Assembly: GCA_965249205.1 (NCBI GenBank)
Contig: CBDFLL010000001.1
Span: 62,001 to 126,000 of the forward strand
DNA: 64,000 bases
From: JAQBVV01 sp965249205
GTDB lineage: Bacteria; Acidobacteriota; Vicinamibacteria; Vicinamibacterales; UBA2999
Direction: 5' to 3'
The notes under the pieces were generated by a model, which was not told the DNA's origin, made no database searches, and was given only the letters and a program-made list of their open reading frames with translations. Shown here in pieces: positions 55,284-64,000 of the stretch (the stretch's first letter is position 1; every line of letters starts with the position of its first letter). A program made the position numbers and the translations under genes.

Positions 55284-57884
55284 ATGGCCAAATCGCGCCC
55301 GCACACGGACCGCCAGGCAGCACCCGTGCAACTTGCTGAGCCGGCGCATGCGAGCGGAACCGATCTCCGCTCACCCGCGTCCAGAGGTGGTGAGAACGAT
55401 GCGTTCTTCCGACACATCGTGGCGGGCATGCGAAACGGCGCGTTGGCCCTGACACGAGGCGGCGTGCTGACGCTCATCAACGATGAGGCGTACCGAATCT
55501 TCGAGATCTCTCCCGACCCAAACGACATCGGACGCTCGGTTGGCGAGGTACTGGGCACTCAGCCGGACGTCGCGCGGCTCCTGCAAGGGGTGTTCGATCT
55601 GCACCAGTTGCCAAACCGGGCGGAACTCCAGCTGCGCCCGTCCGGGAAGGTGATCGGTTACACCTTGGCGCTGGTCCGTGACGATGCCGGCTCTGTCGTC
55701 GGGGCGTCGATGTTCTTCAAAGATCTGACCCGAGTCGAACAACTCGAGGAACGTGAGCGACTGCGGGACCGACTCGCCGCGCTGGGCGAAATGGCCGCGG
55801 CGATCGCGCACGAGGTCAAAAACCCGCTGGCCGCTATCGAAGTCATGGCGGGACTATTGCGCCGGAAGTTAGGGGACACTCCGGAAGCCCAATCGGTCCT
55901 GACTGACATCATCAAAGAGACCAAGATGGCCAATGCCATCGTGCAGGAAGCCCTTGAGTTTGTGCGACCGATCCGTCTACAGGTCGAGCGCACCGGTGTC
56001 GCAGAGGCCGTCCAATCGGCGGTGCAGCTTGCCGACACGAAGGCACGGCGAGGCGACATCGGTTTGCATGTCGACCTGCCGGAGACACTGCCGCTGATTC
56101 AGGGCGACCAGTATCAACTCACACAGGTGTTCACGAACCTGCTGATGAACGCCTACGAGGCGATGGACGGTCGAGGCCACGTCACGGTCACGGCACAGGC
56201 GGTCCAACTGGATCACGAATCCGGGGCCCGAGACGCGGTCGTTGTCGAGTTCGCCGACGAAGGACCTGGTATGCCGCAGGACGTGGCCGACCGGGTGTTC
56301 AACCCGTTTTTCACGACCAAGACCCGGGGCTCTGGTCTGGGCCTGGCGATCGTCCGCCGGATCGTGGACGCGCATGATGGCAGCATTGATTTGAAGACGG
56401 CACCTGGGCAGGGCACGCTATTCGCGTCACGCTGCCGGTGCGCGGCAGCGAAGAGGGGACATGACATGGGACGGATTCTGATCGCGGACGACCACGACTC
56501 GCTTCGAAGGGGCCTCGCGCAGGCGCTGACCGAAGCCGCGCACGAAGTCGAGGAGGCAGCCAACGGGAACATCGCGATCGAAAAGCTTCACGAGGGATTC
56601 TTCGATATCGTCGTGAGCGATCTGAAGATGGGCGGGAGCACAGGTCTGGAGGTCCTGAAGACGGCCAAGGCTCTGCACCCATCGACCTCCGTTATCGTCA
56701 TGACCGCGTTTGGCTCCGTCTCCACGGCCGTCGAGGCGATGAAATCGGGCGCGTTCGATTACGTCCAGAAACCGTTCGAAGTCGAGGAGATGGAGGCCAA
56801 GATCGGCAAGGCGCTTGAGATGCGCCGCATGCAGCACCAGATCGACTACCTCCGCCACGCGCAGGGCGGCATCTACGACTTCGACCGCTTCATTGGCTCG
56901 AGCGGCGCGCTGGCCACCGTGCTTGGCGTGGTCCGCAAGGTGGCTAGAAGCAACGCCACCGTCCTGGTTCGCGGTGAGACGGGTACCGGCAAGGAATTGA
57001 TCGCTGGCGCCGTGCACCACAACTCCGAACGTTCGACGAAAAATTTCATCAAGGTCAACTGTGCGGCTCTGCAGGAGAACCTGCTGGAGTCGGAACTCTT
57101 CGGCCACGAGAAAGGCGCGTTCACGGGAGCCGACAAGCAGCGCATCGGCCGCTTCGAGCAGGCGGACGGGGGCACGTTGTTCCTGGACGAAATCGGCGAT
57201 ATGAGCCCCAACACCCAGGCCAAAATCCTCCGGGTGCTGCAGGAGCACGAGTTCGAGCGGCTGGGCGGCACCCGCACACTGAAAGTTGACGTTCGGCTGA
57301 TCGCCGCTACAAACCGGGACCTGACGACCATGGTGGAGGCGGGTACGTTCCGTGACGATCTGTACTATCGGCTCAACGTCGTCGCCATCGAGATGCCGCC
57401 GCTCCGCGAGCGGAAGGAGGACGTCGCAGCGCTCGCGGCGTTTTTCATCAAGCGCTTCTCGGGCGAGTTGAAGAAGAAGGCGGCCGTGTTGGAACCGGAG
57501 GCCTTAAAGCTGATGATGCGGTACCAGTGGCCGGGCAATATTCGGGAACTGGAGAACACCATCGAACGCGCGATGCTGCTTGCAGAGGGGACGCGTATTT
57601 CCGCCGCTGACCTCCGGCTCGGAGACACGGCGACGTCGAGTGCACCCCGAGAGGCGGCGTCCGTCATCAGGATTCCGCCGAACGGCATCCCGCTCGAAGA
57701 CATCGAGCGCATGGCAATCATTGAAGCGCTCAAAATATCGAACTGGGTGCAGAAGGACGCCGCTGAGATGCTGGCGATCAGCCCGCGCGTCATGAACTAC
57801 AAGATCAAGGTCCTGGGAATTGCACTGCCCCGGGGGCGCCAGGCACACGTACAGATGGAGTCCGCCTCGCAGGCCAGCGCATAG
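55284..57884 (+). CDS. Fused histidine kinase / NtrC-type response regulator (apparent frameshift fusion)
   Basis: One 866-residue frame holds a PAS domain (about 35-150), a kinase with His in AAAIAHEVKNPLAAI and ATP boxes NLLMNAYEAM, FADEGPGMP and GSGLGLAIV, then a receiver (IADDHD, VSDLKMGG), a sigma54 AAA+ domain (GETGTGKE, GAFTGAD) and a Fis-type HTH. No membrane segment is seen. The joint at 56421-56468 reads LFASRCRCAAAKRGHD. Adding one base near 56424 would give the normal kinase end LFRVTLPVRGSEEGT with a TGA at 56462, one base before the regulator ATG at 56466. So two adjacent genes seem fused by a one-base deletion. The first ATG after the promoter, 55284, is the start. Confidence 0.85.
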   Translation: MAKSRPHTDRQAAPVQLAEPAHASGTDLRSPASRGGENDAFFRHIVAGMRNGALALTRGGVLTLINDEAYRIFEISPDPNDIGRSVGEVLGTQPDVARLLQGVFDLHQLPNRAELQLRPSGKVIGYTLALVRDDAGSVVGASMFFKDLTRVEQLEERERLRDRLAALGEMAAAIAHEVKNPLAAIEVMAGLLRRKLGDTPEAQSVLTDIIKETKMANAIVQEALEFVRPIRLQVERTGVAEAVQSAVQLADTKARRGDIGLHVDLPETLPLIQGDQYQLTQVFTNLLMNAYEAMDGRGHVTVTAQAVQLDHESGARDAVVVEFADEGPGMPQDVADRVFNPFFTTKTRGSGLGLAIVRRIVDAHDGSIDLKTAPGQGTLFASRCRCAAAKRGHDMGRILIADDHDSLRRGLAQALTEAAHEVEEAANGNIAIEKLHEGFFDIVVSDLKMGGSTGLEVLKTAKALHPSTSVIVMTAFGSVSTAVEAMKSGAFDYVQKPFEVEEMEAKIGKALEMRRMQHQIDYLRHAQGGIYDFDRFIGSSGALATVLGVVRKVARSNATVLVRGETGTGKELIAGAVHHNSERSTKNFIKVNCAALQENLLESELFGHEKGAFTGADKQRIGRFEQADGGTLFLDEIGDMSPNTQAKILRVLQEHEFERLGGTRTLKVDVRLIAATNRDLTTMVEAGTFRDDLYYRLNVVAIEMPPLRERKEDVAALAAFFIKRFSGELKKKAAVLEPEALKLMMRYQWPGNIRELENTIERAMLLAEGTRISAADLRLGDTATSSAPREAASVIRIPPNGIPLEDIERMAIIEALKISNWVQKDAAEMLAISPRVMNYKIKVLGIALPRGRQAHVQMESASQASA

Positions 57885-57896
57885 GTCAGCCACGCG

Positions 57897-58039
57897 TCGT
57901 CCAGCGCGGATTGCACTTGTACCTACCCGGTCGTGGTACTCCTGCGGGTCGTGAGGGGACTGATGGTTGCGTACGCCCTGGATCTACGGACGCGGGTACT
58001 GATTGCGGTTACTCGGGAGCTACGCGCCCATGAAATCCG
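57897..58039 (+). repeat. Dispersed repeat, copy B (IS630-like transposase 5' remnant)
   Basis: This copy matches 48401-48546 on the other strand. From ATG 57963 it reads MVAYALDLRTRVLIAVTREL and continues IRAIFLASPAGG, like the start of an IS630-family transposase, to a TAA at 58104-58106 (47 codons). The last part overlaps the end of xerC on the opposite strand. No catalytic domain remains, so it is a fragment or a short non-autonomous element. Confidence 0.7.
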
Positions 58040-58041
58040 CG

Positions 58042-59058
58042 CTATTTTTCTCGCTTCGCCCGCGGGTGGGCGCTGCGATACACCTCCAGTAGTTGCGCCG
58101 TATTAACGTGCGTGTAGCGCTGTGTCGTCGATAGCTGCACGTGTCCCAGCAGTTCCTGGATAGCTCGAAGATCGGCACCACGCTGCAACAGATGACTGGC
58201 AAATGAATGCCGCAGCGCGTGCGGACTGATGCCAAACCTTTTGCTGCAACCTGACACATAGTGCGCCACGAGCCGCTGCACGCTTCGACCGGTCAGCCTC
58301 GTGCCGCGCGCATTGACAAATAGCGGATCGGCGGGAGCCAACGCCCGCGGCGAAGCGGTGCCTGGGACCTGGCCCTTCTGCTTCGTCGTGTCGGATCCCC
58401 TCCGCCGCGCCGTACGCAGCAGCGCGCGATCGGCGTACCAGACGCGCAGCGCTTTCTGCGCGCTTGTGTTGAACGGCACGAGCCGCTCCTTGTCGCCCTT
58501 GCCCGTGACTCGGACGATTCGTGCGCGTAGATTCACGTCCTCGATGTCGAGCCCGACGAGTTCGCTCAGCCGCAGGCCAGACGCATAAAACAGCTCCAGG
58601 ATGGCGCGATCACGTCGCCCAAGTGGACTTGAGGCGTCCGGTGCGTCGAGCAATCGCGACATCTCATCGACTGACAGATGGGCCGGCACGCGCTGTTCGC
58701 GCCGCGGCGACAGAACCAGCACCGTAGGGTCGGTCTCAATCCACCCCTCTCGACGCAGAAAACGCACAAACGTGCGCAGCGCGGAGAGCTTCCGTGCGAC
58801 CGAGGAGCGTGACTGTCCGAGGCGGTGCAACTCCGCCATGTACGCGCGAACCAGCTGCAGATCCAAATCGGGCGGCTGCAGCGGCACGTCCGCTTTCTCC
58901 AGATGCCGCGCGGCAAATTCGAGGAACTGCGACAGGTCGCTTTGGTACGCAGCAGAGGTGTGAACGGACGTGTTGCGATTGAGCTTGAGGTAATCCAGGA
59001 AGTCGAGAAGCTGATCCTGCACGGGTGCCCCGGCGAACCTACGGGGCCGCCCCGGCAT
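58042..59058 (-). CDS. xerC: XerC/XerD-type tyrosine recombinase
   Basis: This 338-residue recombinase has the N-terminal SAM-like core-binding domain and a catalytic domain with Arg163 (SGLRLSEL), Lys near 187-190 (GKGDKER), His280 and Arg283 (HALRHSFASHL), His306 (LLGHVQLS) and nucleophile Tyr315 (TTQRYTHV). It resolves chromosome dimers at dif with a partner. A segment of about 25 basic/Thr-rich residues (about 214-245) is longer than usual. The start at 59058 overlaps trmFO by 20 bases; GTG 59022 would avoid this and is an alternative. Confidence 0.93.
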   Translation of the reverse strand: MPGRPRRFAGAPVQDQLLDFLDYLKLNRNTSVHTSAAYQSDLSQFLEFAARHLEKADVPLQPPDLDLQLVRAYMAELHRLGQSRSSVARKLSALRTFVRFLRREGWIETDPTVLVLSPRREQRVPAHLSVDEMSRLLDAPDASSPLGRRDRAILELFYASGLRLSELVGLDIEDVNLRARIVRVTGKGDKERLVPFNTSAQKALRVWYADRALLRTARRRGSDTTKQKGQVPGTASPRALAPADPLFVNARGTRLTGRSVQRLVAHYVSGCSKRFGISPHALRHSFASHLLQRGADLRAIQELLGHVQLSTTQRYTHVNTAQLLEVYRSAHPRAKREK

Positions 59059-60454
59059 CGGCAGGCACCGGGCTTGCTGTGATCCACTCGTCGAGCGCGC
59101 GCAACGCGCGCTCGGAAAGCGCCTGCCTGCGCTCCTGCCGTCGCTTCACGCCCGGTGGCAGCGGCGGCATGATGCCGAACGTCACGTTGGTCGGCTGGTA
59201 GTGTCGTGGATCAGCGTGCGACACGTAGTAGGCAAGGGCACCTATGGCCGTTGTCCGCGGCGGCACGCGTGGCGCGTCACCGAGCGCGAGCAACGCGGCA
59301 TTCCGGCCCGCAATCAGGCCAGATGCCGCGGACTCGACATACCCCTCGACGCCGGAAATCTGTCCAGCGAAAAAGAGATCGTCCCGCGTTTTGGTCTGCC
59401 ACGTTTCGCGGAGCACGGTTGGGCCGTTGATATACGTGTTGCGATGCACCATGCCGAAACGCACAAACTCCGCGTGCTCGAGACCGGGAATCAACGCGAG
59501 GACCCGAGCCTGTTCGCCCCACTTGAGCTGGGTCTGAAAGCCGACCAAGCTGAAGTGATCGCCAGCCAGGTTGTCCTGCCGAAGCTGCACCACGGCGTAC
59601 GGCGTCCGACCCGTGCGTGGATCAACGAGCCCTACCGGCTTCATCGGACCAAACCGCAACGTGTCCCGACCCCGATGCGCCATCACCTCAATCGGCAGAC
59701 ACCCTTCAAAGAACGTTGCCTTGTCGAAGTCGTGCACGGTCGCCGATTCCGCGCTTGTCAACGCGTCATAGAAGCGGCCGTACTCATCGGCAGTCAGCGG
59801 GCAGTTCAGGTAATCCCCCTGCCCATCATCGATGCCGCAGGCGGCCCCCCCGGAGTCCGACTCAGGCTCCGCCTGCATCGGCGCATCTGTCCCGCGAAGG
59901 CTCCGGCCCCACCGTGACGCACGGAACGCCCTGGCCATGTCGATCGTTTCGGCCAGAACGATGGGGCTGATGGCATCGTAAAAGTAGAGATGTTCCCCGC
60001 CGACCAGTGCGGCAATGTCGGCTGACAGGGAATCGGACGTCAACGGTCCGGTGGCAACGATCAATGGAAACATTGAGGCGTCCGCCGGCACGCGCGCTAC
60101 CTCTTCCCGCGTGACCGAGATAAGTGGATGGGACTCGATGGCGCCGGTCACGGCCTGTGAGAAACGCTCGCGGTCGACGGCAAGTGCGGCGCCCGCCGGC
60201 ACGCGATGGTGATCGGCCGCGCGCATGACCACCGAGCCAAGGCGCCGCATCTCTTCCTTGAGCAAGCCCACGGCATTGTCGAGCTTGTCGCCGCGAAAGG
60301 AATTGGAGCAGACAAGCTCCGCCAGCCGATCGGTCTTGTGTACCGCCGTCGGGCGCACGGGACGCATTTCGTGGATGACGACGTGAACGCCGAGCGATGC
60401 GGCCTGCCACGCGGCCTCGCAGCCGGCGAGACCGCCGCCGATGACGTGAATCAT
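59039..60454 (-). CDS. trmFO: TrmFO, folate/FAD-dependent tRNA (uracil-5-)-methyltransferase
   Basis: This 471-residue flavoprotein methylates U54 of tRNA to ribothymidine using methylenetetrahydrofolate. It has the FAD-binding GGGLAGCEAAW at 6-16, and the family motifs EMRPVRPTAVHKTDRLAELV, CSNSFRGDKLDNAVGLLKEE, FYDAISPIV and EGCLPIEVMAHRG. The C-terminal PTNVTFGIMPPL is also typical. Length is normal. It lies 25 bases after topA, forming the order topA-trmFO-xerC, which is common in many bacteria next to hslV-hslU; here hslVU is about 12 kb away. Confidence 0.96.
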   Translation of the reverse strand: MIHVIGGGLAGCEAAWQAASLGVHVVIHEMRPVRPTAVHKTDRLAELVCSNSFRGDKLDNAVGLLKEEMRRLGSVVMRAADHHRVPAGAALAVDRERFSQAVTGAIESHPLISVTREEVARVPADASMFPLIVATGPLTSDSLSADIAALVGGEHLYFYDAISPIVLAETIDMARAFRASRWGRSLRGTDAPMQAEPESDSGGAACGIDDGQGDYLNCPLTADEYGRFYDALTSAESATVHDFDKATFFEGCLPIEVMAHRGRDTLRFGPMKPVGLVDPRTGRTPYAVVQLRQDNLAGDHFSLVGFQTQLKWGEQARVLALIPGLEHAEFVRFGMVHRNTYINGPTVLRETWQTKTRDDLFFAGQISGVEGYVESAASGLIAGRNAALLALGDAPRVPPRTTAIGALAYYVSHADPRHYQPTNVTFGIMPPLPPGVKRRQERRQALSERALRALDEWITASPVPADAGAAP

Positions 60455-60479
60455 GAGCGTCCCTGTGTTCGAGGCTGCC

Positions 60480-63236
60480 TTACGCCCCGACCGCTTTGCG
60501 ACGGCCGCCGCGCTTCGTGGTGCGGCCCGAGGCAGCCCGACCGCGACTCGACGCGCGACGTGGCGAGGGCGCGGCGTTGCGGCGAGCCTCCAGCAGCTCG
60601 GTGGCCTGCTCGAACGTGACGGTCTCGGCCTGCATACCCTTGGGAATTGACGCGTTCGTCGTGCCGTCGGTCACGTACGGTCCGTACCGACCCACCAGCA
60701 CCCGCAGTTTCGTTGTCCCCTGCTCGAGTTCGCTCAGCACCGTCTTCTGCGCGGCCTGCCGGCGCCGAGACTGCTTTGGCGCACGAATCAGCGCAAGCGC
60801 CGCATCGAACGTGATGTTGAAGACGTCATCCTCCGACTCAAGCGAGCGGAACTCATCGCCATGCTTCGCATACGGACCGAAGCGCCCGAAGTTCGTAGTA
60901 ATCGGCTCATTGTCATCAGGGTGCAGCCCGACCACGCGCGGGAGCGACAGCAGCTTCAGCGCCTGCTCCAGCGTGATCGTCGACTCGGTCATCCCGGCCT
61001 GCAGCGACGCCCGCTTGGGCTTCTCGACCTTCTCGACCTTCTCGACCTTTTGTGCCTTGCCCGTCGCCTTGGGCCCGGTCGGCACCTCCGGTGTTTCTCC
61101 CAACTGGACATAGGCGCCGTACCGCCCGTTCATGACATAGACGTTGAGACCCGCGACCGGGTCGACGCCAAGTGAGCGCGGGCCCTCGGCCTTGGCGCGT
61201 ACGAGCTCAAGGGCTTTGTCGACCGTCAGATCCGCAGGCGCAATGTCGTCGGGCAATGAAGCCGTGCGCCCAGGACCGCCATCGGCCAACTGGACGAACG
61301 GACCGAAGCGCCCGATACGCACGCGCACCGTATCCCCGCTCTCCGGGTCGACCCCGAGATCGAGCAGTGGGTAGTCTGCCTTCTCCGCGCCCGCCTGCAC
61401 GGCAGGTAACAAACCGCGGTGTTTCGTATCACCACGATAGAACCGTGCGAGGAACCCGATCCATTCCCGTTCCCCGCGAGAGATCTCGTCGAGATCGTCC
61501 TCCATCTCCGCCGTGAAATCGCTTTCAACGAAGTCACCGAAATGCTCGCGGAGCAGTTTCGTCACGGCGAAGGCCGTGAAGCTCGGTACGAGCGCCTTGC
61601 CCTGCCGGAACACGTAACCGCGGCGCACGATCGTCGCGATCGTCGGCGCATATGTCGACGGACGTCCGATGCCCAGCCGCTCAAGCTCCTTGATGAGCGA
61701 CGCCTCGGTGAACCTCGCGGGCGGCGACGTCTCATGCCGCTTGGCCTCCGTGCCCAGCAGCGTCAACGCCGTCGAACCGTCCGTCTGCACGAGATCGCCA
61801 ACCGCGCAGCGCGGGAGGATCGTCTCCTGCTCCAGAAGCTCCGCCGCCGGGTCGTCGCTGCCCTCAACGTAGGCGCGGCGGAATCCGGCGAACTCGATGG
61901 CTTTGCCAGCAGCGGTCAAGACCGCAACCTCGCCGTCGGCGGCCGTCGCCGAGACCTCCATCGTGGTGCGCAGCACGCGGGCATCCGCCATCTGCGATGC
62001 CATCGTGCGCTTCCAGATCAAGTCGTAGACCTTGAGGTCATCGGGGTCGAGGACGCGCTCGAGCTGACCCGGCGCGAGCTGGAAGTCGCTGGGCCGAATG
62101 GCCTCATGGGCTTCCTGCGCGTTCCTTACTTTGGTCTGATACCGGCGTGGCGCCGCGTAGTAATCAGCCCCGAACATCTCCCGGATGACCCGCGCCGACT
62201 CCTGAAGCGCCTTGTCCGACAACGTCGTCGAATCGGTCCGATGGTAGGTGATCAGACCCTCCATCTCGCCGTCGCCAGTCTCCACGCCCTGAAACAACCG
62301 CTGGGCCGCCTGCATCGTGCGTTCCGTGGAGAACCCGAGTTTGCGGCTCGCCTCCTGCGTGAGCGTGGAAGTCGTAAAAGGCGGTGCCGGCCGTTCTATC
62401 CCCGGCTTCTGCTCGACCGATGTCACCGTCCACGGTACGTTGCGCCGGATCGCGTCGACCAGACCGCCAGTCTCCGCTTCGTCGAGCAGCCGCGCCTTCT
62501 GATTCCGAAGGGCGCCGGTCTGCGCATCGAAATCCTTGCCGGTCGCGATGCGCTGATCGTTGATGCGAACCAGCGTCGCCACAAACTCCCGGCCGTCGCC
62601 CTTGAGCGAGGCTTCGAGGTCCCAGTACACCGAAGGATGAAACGCCCGCCGTTCTTCTTCGCGTTCAACGATGAGCCTCACGGTCACACTCTGGACGCGT
62701 CCAGCGCTCAGCCCCGTCTGCACCTTCTTCCACAGCAACGGCGACAGGGTATAGCCGTAGAGCCGATCGAGGATCCGACGGCTTTCCTGGGCTCGCACGA
62801 GGTTCTCGTTGACCTCACTAGGGCGTTCCAGGGCCGCCTTGACGGCTTCCTCGGTGATTTCATGAAAGACGATCCGCCGAACCGGGACCTTGGGCTTCAG
62901 GACCTGCGCCAGGTGCCAGCTGATCGACTCGCCTTCGCGGTCCGGGTCAGTGGCGAGCAGCACCTCGGACGCATCCTTCATGGCCGTCCTGAGGAGCGCA
63001 ACCTGCCTCTTCTTATCGCCAGGAACGACGTAGTACGGCGTGAAATCGCTCTCCACGTCCACACCCATACGACCCCAGTCCTTATCCTTGATTCCCTTGG
63101 GAACGTCGGCGGCAGACTCAGGTAGGTCGCGGATGTGACCGAAACTCGCCTCCACGCGATACCCAGCCCCGAGAAACCTGCCGAGGGTCTTCGCCTTTGC
63201 CGGCGATTCAACGATTACGAGCGGTCTGGAAGCCAT
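60480..63236 (-). CDS. topA: DNA topoisomerase I
   Basis: This 918-residue type IA topoisomerase relaxes negative supercoils. It has the Toprim domain (VIVESPAKAKT at 7-17, DPDREGE at 97-103) and the catalytic Tyr331 in LITYHRTDST, where His replaces the usual Met after Tyr. The C-terminus has no zinc-finger cysteines but four Toprim-C-type repeats (GRFGPFVQL, GRYGAYVQLG, GRFGPYAKHG, GRYGPYVTDG) and a basic tail rich in Arg/Ser/Ala. A triple KVE repeat lies near residue 735. It is encoded between dprA and trmFO on the same strand. Confidence 0.96.
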   Translation of the reverse strand: MASRPLVIVESPAKAKTLGRFLGAGYRVEASFGHIRDLPESAADVPKGIKDKDWGRMGVDVESDFTPYYVVPGDKKRQVALLRTAMKDASEVLLATDPDREGESISWHLAQVLKPKVPVRRIVFHEITEEAVKAALERPSEVNENLVRAQESRRILDRLYGYTLSPLLWKKVQTGLSAGRVQSVTVRLIVEREEERRAFHPSVYWDLEASLKGDGREFVATLVRINDQRIATGKDFDAQTGALRNQKARLLDEAETGGLVDAIRRNVPWTVTSVEQKPGIERPAPPFTTSTLTQEASRKLGFSTERTMQAAQRLFQGVETGDGEMEGLITYHRTDSTTLSDKALQESARVIREMFGADYYAAPRRYQTKVRNAQEAHEAIRPSDFQLAPGQLERVLDPDDLKVYDLIWKRTMASQMADARVLRTTMEVSATAADGEVAVLTAAGKAIEFAGFRRAYVEGSDDPAAELLEQETILPRCAVGDLVQTDGSTALTLLGTEAKRHETSPPARFTEASLIKELERLGIGRPSTYAPTIATIVRRGYVFRQGKALVPSFTAFAVTKLLREHFGDFVESDFTAEMEDDLDEISRGEREWIGFLARFYRGDTKHRGLLPAVQAGAEKADYPLLDLGVDPESGDTVRVRIGRFGPFVQLADGGPGRTASLPDDIAPADLTVDKALELVRAKAEGPRSLGVDPVAGLNVYVMNGRYGAYVQLGETPEVPTGPKATGKAQKVEKVEKVEKPKRASLQAGMTESTITLEQALKLLSLPRVVGLHPDDNEPITTNFGRFGPYAKHGDEFRSLESEDDVFNITFDAALALIRAPKQSRRRQAAQKTVLSELEQGTTKLRVLVGRYGPYVTDGTTNASIPKGMQAETVTFEQATELLEARRNAAPSPRRASSRGRAASGRTTKRGGRRKAVGA

Positions 63237-63317
63237 GAATGCTCTGATCTCGCCTTTTTCTCTCGTTTATTGACCTGTGCCCACTACAAGACCTGAGCCC
63301 AGGCGAGCGAATTCACA

Positions 63318-64000
63318 CTAACACGTTCGTCTTTGCCGCATGAAGCGGCCGCCGTCGACCCGCTGCACCAGCTCCCGCAGTTCCAAGTCGAGCAGGCGCG
63401 GCAGAAGCCGAACTCCGTCGACACCGGAAGCCTGGGCCAGTTCGTCCAGATCGTAGGCCTGTCCAGCGTGCATCGCCATAAGGAGCGGGTCTCCGGAAGT
63501 AGCTAATCTAGAATCACTTACGGCATCTCCGCCTTGGCGCTCCCCACTATCAGGCCACCCAAGTTCTTCCAGGATATCGTCCACACGCTCCACAATCTTT
63601 GCCCCGTCCCGGATCAAGGCGTGCGCACCGCGGCTCCGCCCGGACAGCACGTTGCCCGGCACGGCCATCACGTCGCGGCCCTGTTCGAGAGCGCACGCTG
63701 CGGTGATCAATGAGCCGGACTTCTGGTTGGCCTCGACCACGACGACCGCCCGCGACAGGCCGCTGATGAGCCGATTGCGCATCGGGAAATGAAACGCGAG
63801 CGGCGGCACCCCCGGGGGATACTCGCTGACGACCAGACCCGTCTGAGCGATCTCAGCAGCAAGTGCCTCGTGCTCACGGGGGTAGATGCGGTCGACGCCC
63901 GAACCGAGGACGGCGACCGTTCTACCGGAACGGAGCGCGCCACGATGGGCCGAAGAATCGACACCCCGCGCCAGCCCGCTGACGACGGTGATCCCCCTCG
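63318..64000 (-). CDS. dprA: DprA/Smf DNA-processing protein (5' end beyond window)
   Basis: The visible 227 residues cover most of the Rossmann-like domain, with SGLARGVDSSAHRGAL, VLGSGVDRIYPREHE, SEYPPGVPPLAFHFPMRNRL and VVVEANQKSGSLITAACALE, followed by GRDVMAVPGNVLSGRSRGAH. It ends with a winged-helix-type C-terminal domain (about 65 residues). DprA loads RecA on incoming single-stranded DNA during transformation. The N-terminus lies outside the window. Its TAG is 81 bases before the topA start, matching the frequent dprA-topA order. Confidence 0.94.
   Translation of the reverse strand, partial: RGITVVSGLARGVDSSAHRGALRSGRTVAVLGSGVDRIYPREHEALAAEIAQTGLVVSEYPPGVPPLAFHFPMRNRLISGLSRAVVVVEANQKSGSLITAACALEQGRDVMAVPGNVLSGRSRGAHALIRDGAKIVERVDDILEELGWPDSGERQGGDAVSDSRLATSGDPLLMAMHAGQAYDLDELAQASGVDGVRLLPRLLDLELRELVQRVDGGRFMRQRRTC

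Noticed and set aside
61419..63125. Long open frame (568 codons) on the plus strand opposite topA
   Set aside because: The minus strand encodes a full topoisomerase I with all motifs. High GC makes long opposite frames common, and this one shows no recognisable domain.

Overview
The window is about 64 kb of high-GC, densely coded bacterial chromosome. No rRNA gene marks the taxon. The gene set suggests Acidobacteriota, probably a Vicinamibacteria-type soil lineage: a MoxR/DUF58/VWA operon, several NtrC-type regulators, adenosylcobalamin-dependent ribonucleotide reductase, HslUV, a TamB/Omp85 pair, an excisionase-type HTH joined to a receiver domain, and an ECF/anti-sigma pair. This placement is inference. 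The outer-membrane assembly genes and lipoproteins show a diderm cell.

Layout. 1-6187 (minus strand): a translationally coupled operon of VWA membrane proteins, a DUF58 protein, a MoxR ATPase and a caspase/legumain-like protein without its cysteine. 6350-15303: metabolic and accessory genes, including an HGSNAT-like acyltransferase, a DUF1761 protein, an S9 peptidase, a class V PLP enzyme, a PAS membrane sensor with a cysteine-rich tail, AlkB and a DUF3014 protein. 15313-19952: glycosyltransferase, an EfpL/YeiP-type elongation factor, an unusual zinc-ribbon SDR protein and a dienelactone hydrolase. 20151-21453: a complete IS5-type insertion sequence beside nrdJ. 21469-24453: nrdJ, with a good sigma70 promoter and two NrdR boxes 32 bp apart. 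24681-28608: an NtrC/NtrB-type two-component system with a small lipoprotein-like gene. 29355-44435 (minus strand): a run of nine genes spaced like one operon, going from a GAF/sigma54 activator through a lipoprotein, a transaldolase-like enzyme and an acyl-CoA carboxylase to TamB, an Omp85 protein with about seven POTRA units and a SurA-like protein. 44528-47889: hslU, hslV and an APC permease. 47928-50958: a lipoprotein, a secreted protein, an anti-sigma factor and an ECF sigma factor. 51103-53732: HTH-receiver protein coupled to an ABC-F ATPase. 53766-55153: an ISL3 element with a perfect 8-bp target duplication. 55238-57884: a sigma54 promoter driving a histidine kinase fused to its NtrC-type regulator, apparently by a one-base deletion. 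58042-64000: xerC, trmFO, topA and part of dprA.

Two themes stand out. First, regulation: three NtrC-type activators lie within 30 kb, and one kinase/regulator gene is itself preceded by a near-perfect -24/-12 promoter, which implies autoregulation. Second, envelope building: the carboxylase subunits, TamB, Omp85 and a periplasmic chaperone-like protein are joined by short overlaps, so acyl-CoA carboxylation and outer-membrane assembly may be made in step. The strongest unusual sequence features are the kinase-regulator fusion with its sigma54 promoter, the slippery A7 run needed to read the ISL3 transposase, the seven-POTRA Omp85 protein, and a dispersed repeat carrying an IS630-like N-terminus, one copy of which runs in frame into a lipoprotein gene. 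I found no CRISPR array, phage or obvious defence island.
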